From the NCBI GenBank assembly GCA_027575765.1, contig JANBPT010000008.1, positions 1 through 64,000 of the forward strand: a DNA stretch of 64,000 bases, given 5' to 3'. Shown in pieces: positions 63,407 to 64,000 of this stretch. Position 1 is the first letter of the stretch. Each line of letters begins with the position of its first letter. The notes beneath the pieces were generated by a model that did not search any database, was not told where the DNA came from, and saw only the letters and a program-made list of their open reading frames with translations. Source of the stretch: Tieghemiomyces parasiticus (lineage: Eukaryota > Kickxellomycota > Dimargaritomycetes > Dimargaritales > Dimargaritaceae). Position numbers and translations under genes: made by a program.

Positions 63407-64000
63407 CCTTGTGAAGGGCGATGATTGAGTAAGTCGTGATGGGAGTTTGGGGAGGACTGCAGTCGGTGTGCACGGAGTAAGGAGTCTGCTGTCGAGTAGT
63501 AGATACTGAGGTCGACTTAAGGATCAGACCGGATCGGTTAGACAAAGTAGAAGGGTCAGGACGAGCCGACTTAAGGTTGGCGAGCCACGCACCTTTTAAC
63601 GTACGTTTAGCAGGGCTTCACCGCCCCTTCACATATAATAGCCTGGTCACACATCCAAGTAGGTAACCGACTGGCAGCGCCATGCAGGCGCAGTTGGAAT
63701 GGCTCATATTAGCGCATCGTTTCTTACAGTGCTTTCTATCCACTCCCTCGCCCATTAGACCAGCAGCCCAGTCCCCTCTTGCAGTGGTGGAAGTACCTCC
63801 TACATTGATCAGTGCCATACATGATGCCAACTTCGAACAATCGCCAATACTTTTCTTTTTATTCGTCTCCCCTTTATGTGTTCCACTGGGCTACGTTCTC
63901 TGGGCAAGCCATCACCCCTCCCCGCTCTTGATTAGTAGGCGGCGCGCGATGGCGCCGTAAGGTGGCATTGGTGTGGACCCGGCGGTGATAGTTAAATTGC
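63407..64000. other. NRPS upstream region (window end)
   Basis: About 590 bp upstream of the chosen NRPS start. A minus-strand TATTATA near 63636-63642, ~230 nt before the ATG, is a weak TATA-like candidate. No other gene is evident. The NRPS frame remains open without an ATG for at least 100 nt here. Confidence 0.4.

Overview
The window is nuclear DNA from a fungus. It carries eleven protein genes, ten of them with clear eukaryotic or fungal homologues (Pol III largest subunit, SSK1-type response regulator, ATG8, BRD8/Bdc1, SDS3, a BRCA1-like protein, a PRL phosphatase, class I myosin, an R3H-SUZ protein, a TMX thioredoxin), plus one giant nonribosomal peptide synthetase (NRPS). Six genes have short GT-AG introns, mostly with GTAAGT-like donors. 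Retention of a BRCA1-like gene, which the familiar yeasts lack, and a myosin I without the acidic tail of the yeast proteins suggest an early-diverging (zygomycete-grade, possibly Zoopagomycota) lineage. That placement is inference. No rRNA, convincing tRNA, transposon or CRISPR array was found.

Layout. 1-4208 (-) RPC1, cut at the window edge a few codons before its end. 4943-9355 (-) SSK1-like hybrid signalling protein. 11242-11749 (+) ATG8, two exons. 12660-14712 (+) BRD8/Bdc1-type NuA4 bromodomain protein, two exons. 15884-18947 (-) SDS3-like Rpd3L subunit, five exons including one of 16 nt. 21447-23820 (+) BRCA1-like RING plus tandem-BRCT gene, four exons. 24202-25212 (-) PRL-type phosphatase. 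25213-28411 holds no gene I can defend. 28412-33228 (-) class I myosin, seven exons including one of 14 nt. 34527-36266 (-) R3H-SUZ RNA-binding protein. 37060-38128 (+) ER thioredoxin with a C-terminal KKXX signal. 40166-63406 (-) a 7746-residue NRPS in a single exon.

The left 38 kb is ordinary housekeeping and regulatory sequence: transcription and chromatin (RPC1, BRD8, SDS3), stress signalling (SSK1), autophagy (ATG8), DNA repair (BRCA1-like), actin and endocytosis (myosin I) and ER redox (TMX). These genes do not form a functional cluster. The right 23 kb is the biosynthetic system. The NRPS has a decayed N-terminal C-A remnant, then six apparently working C-A-T modules, an epimerase after module 5 and a second epimerase-like domain at the very end. 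There is no thioesterase, reductase or classical fungal terminal condensation domain. The collinear prediction is a hexapeptide with a D-residue at position 5, released by an unknown route. Modules 3-5 look like recent tandem copies. No tailoring, transport or regulator gene accompanies the NRPS inside the window; its right flank is only about 600 bp.
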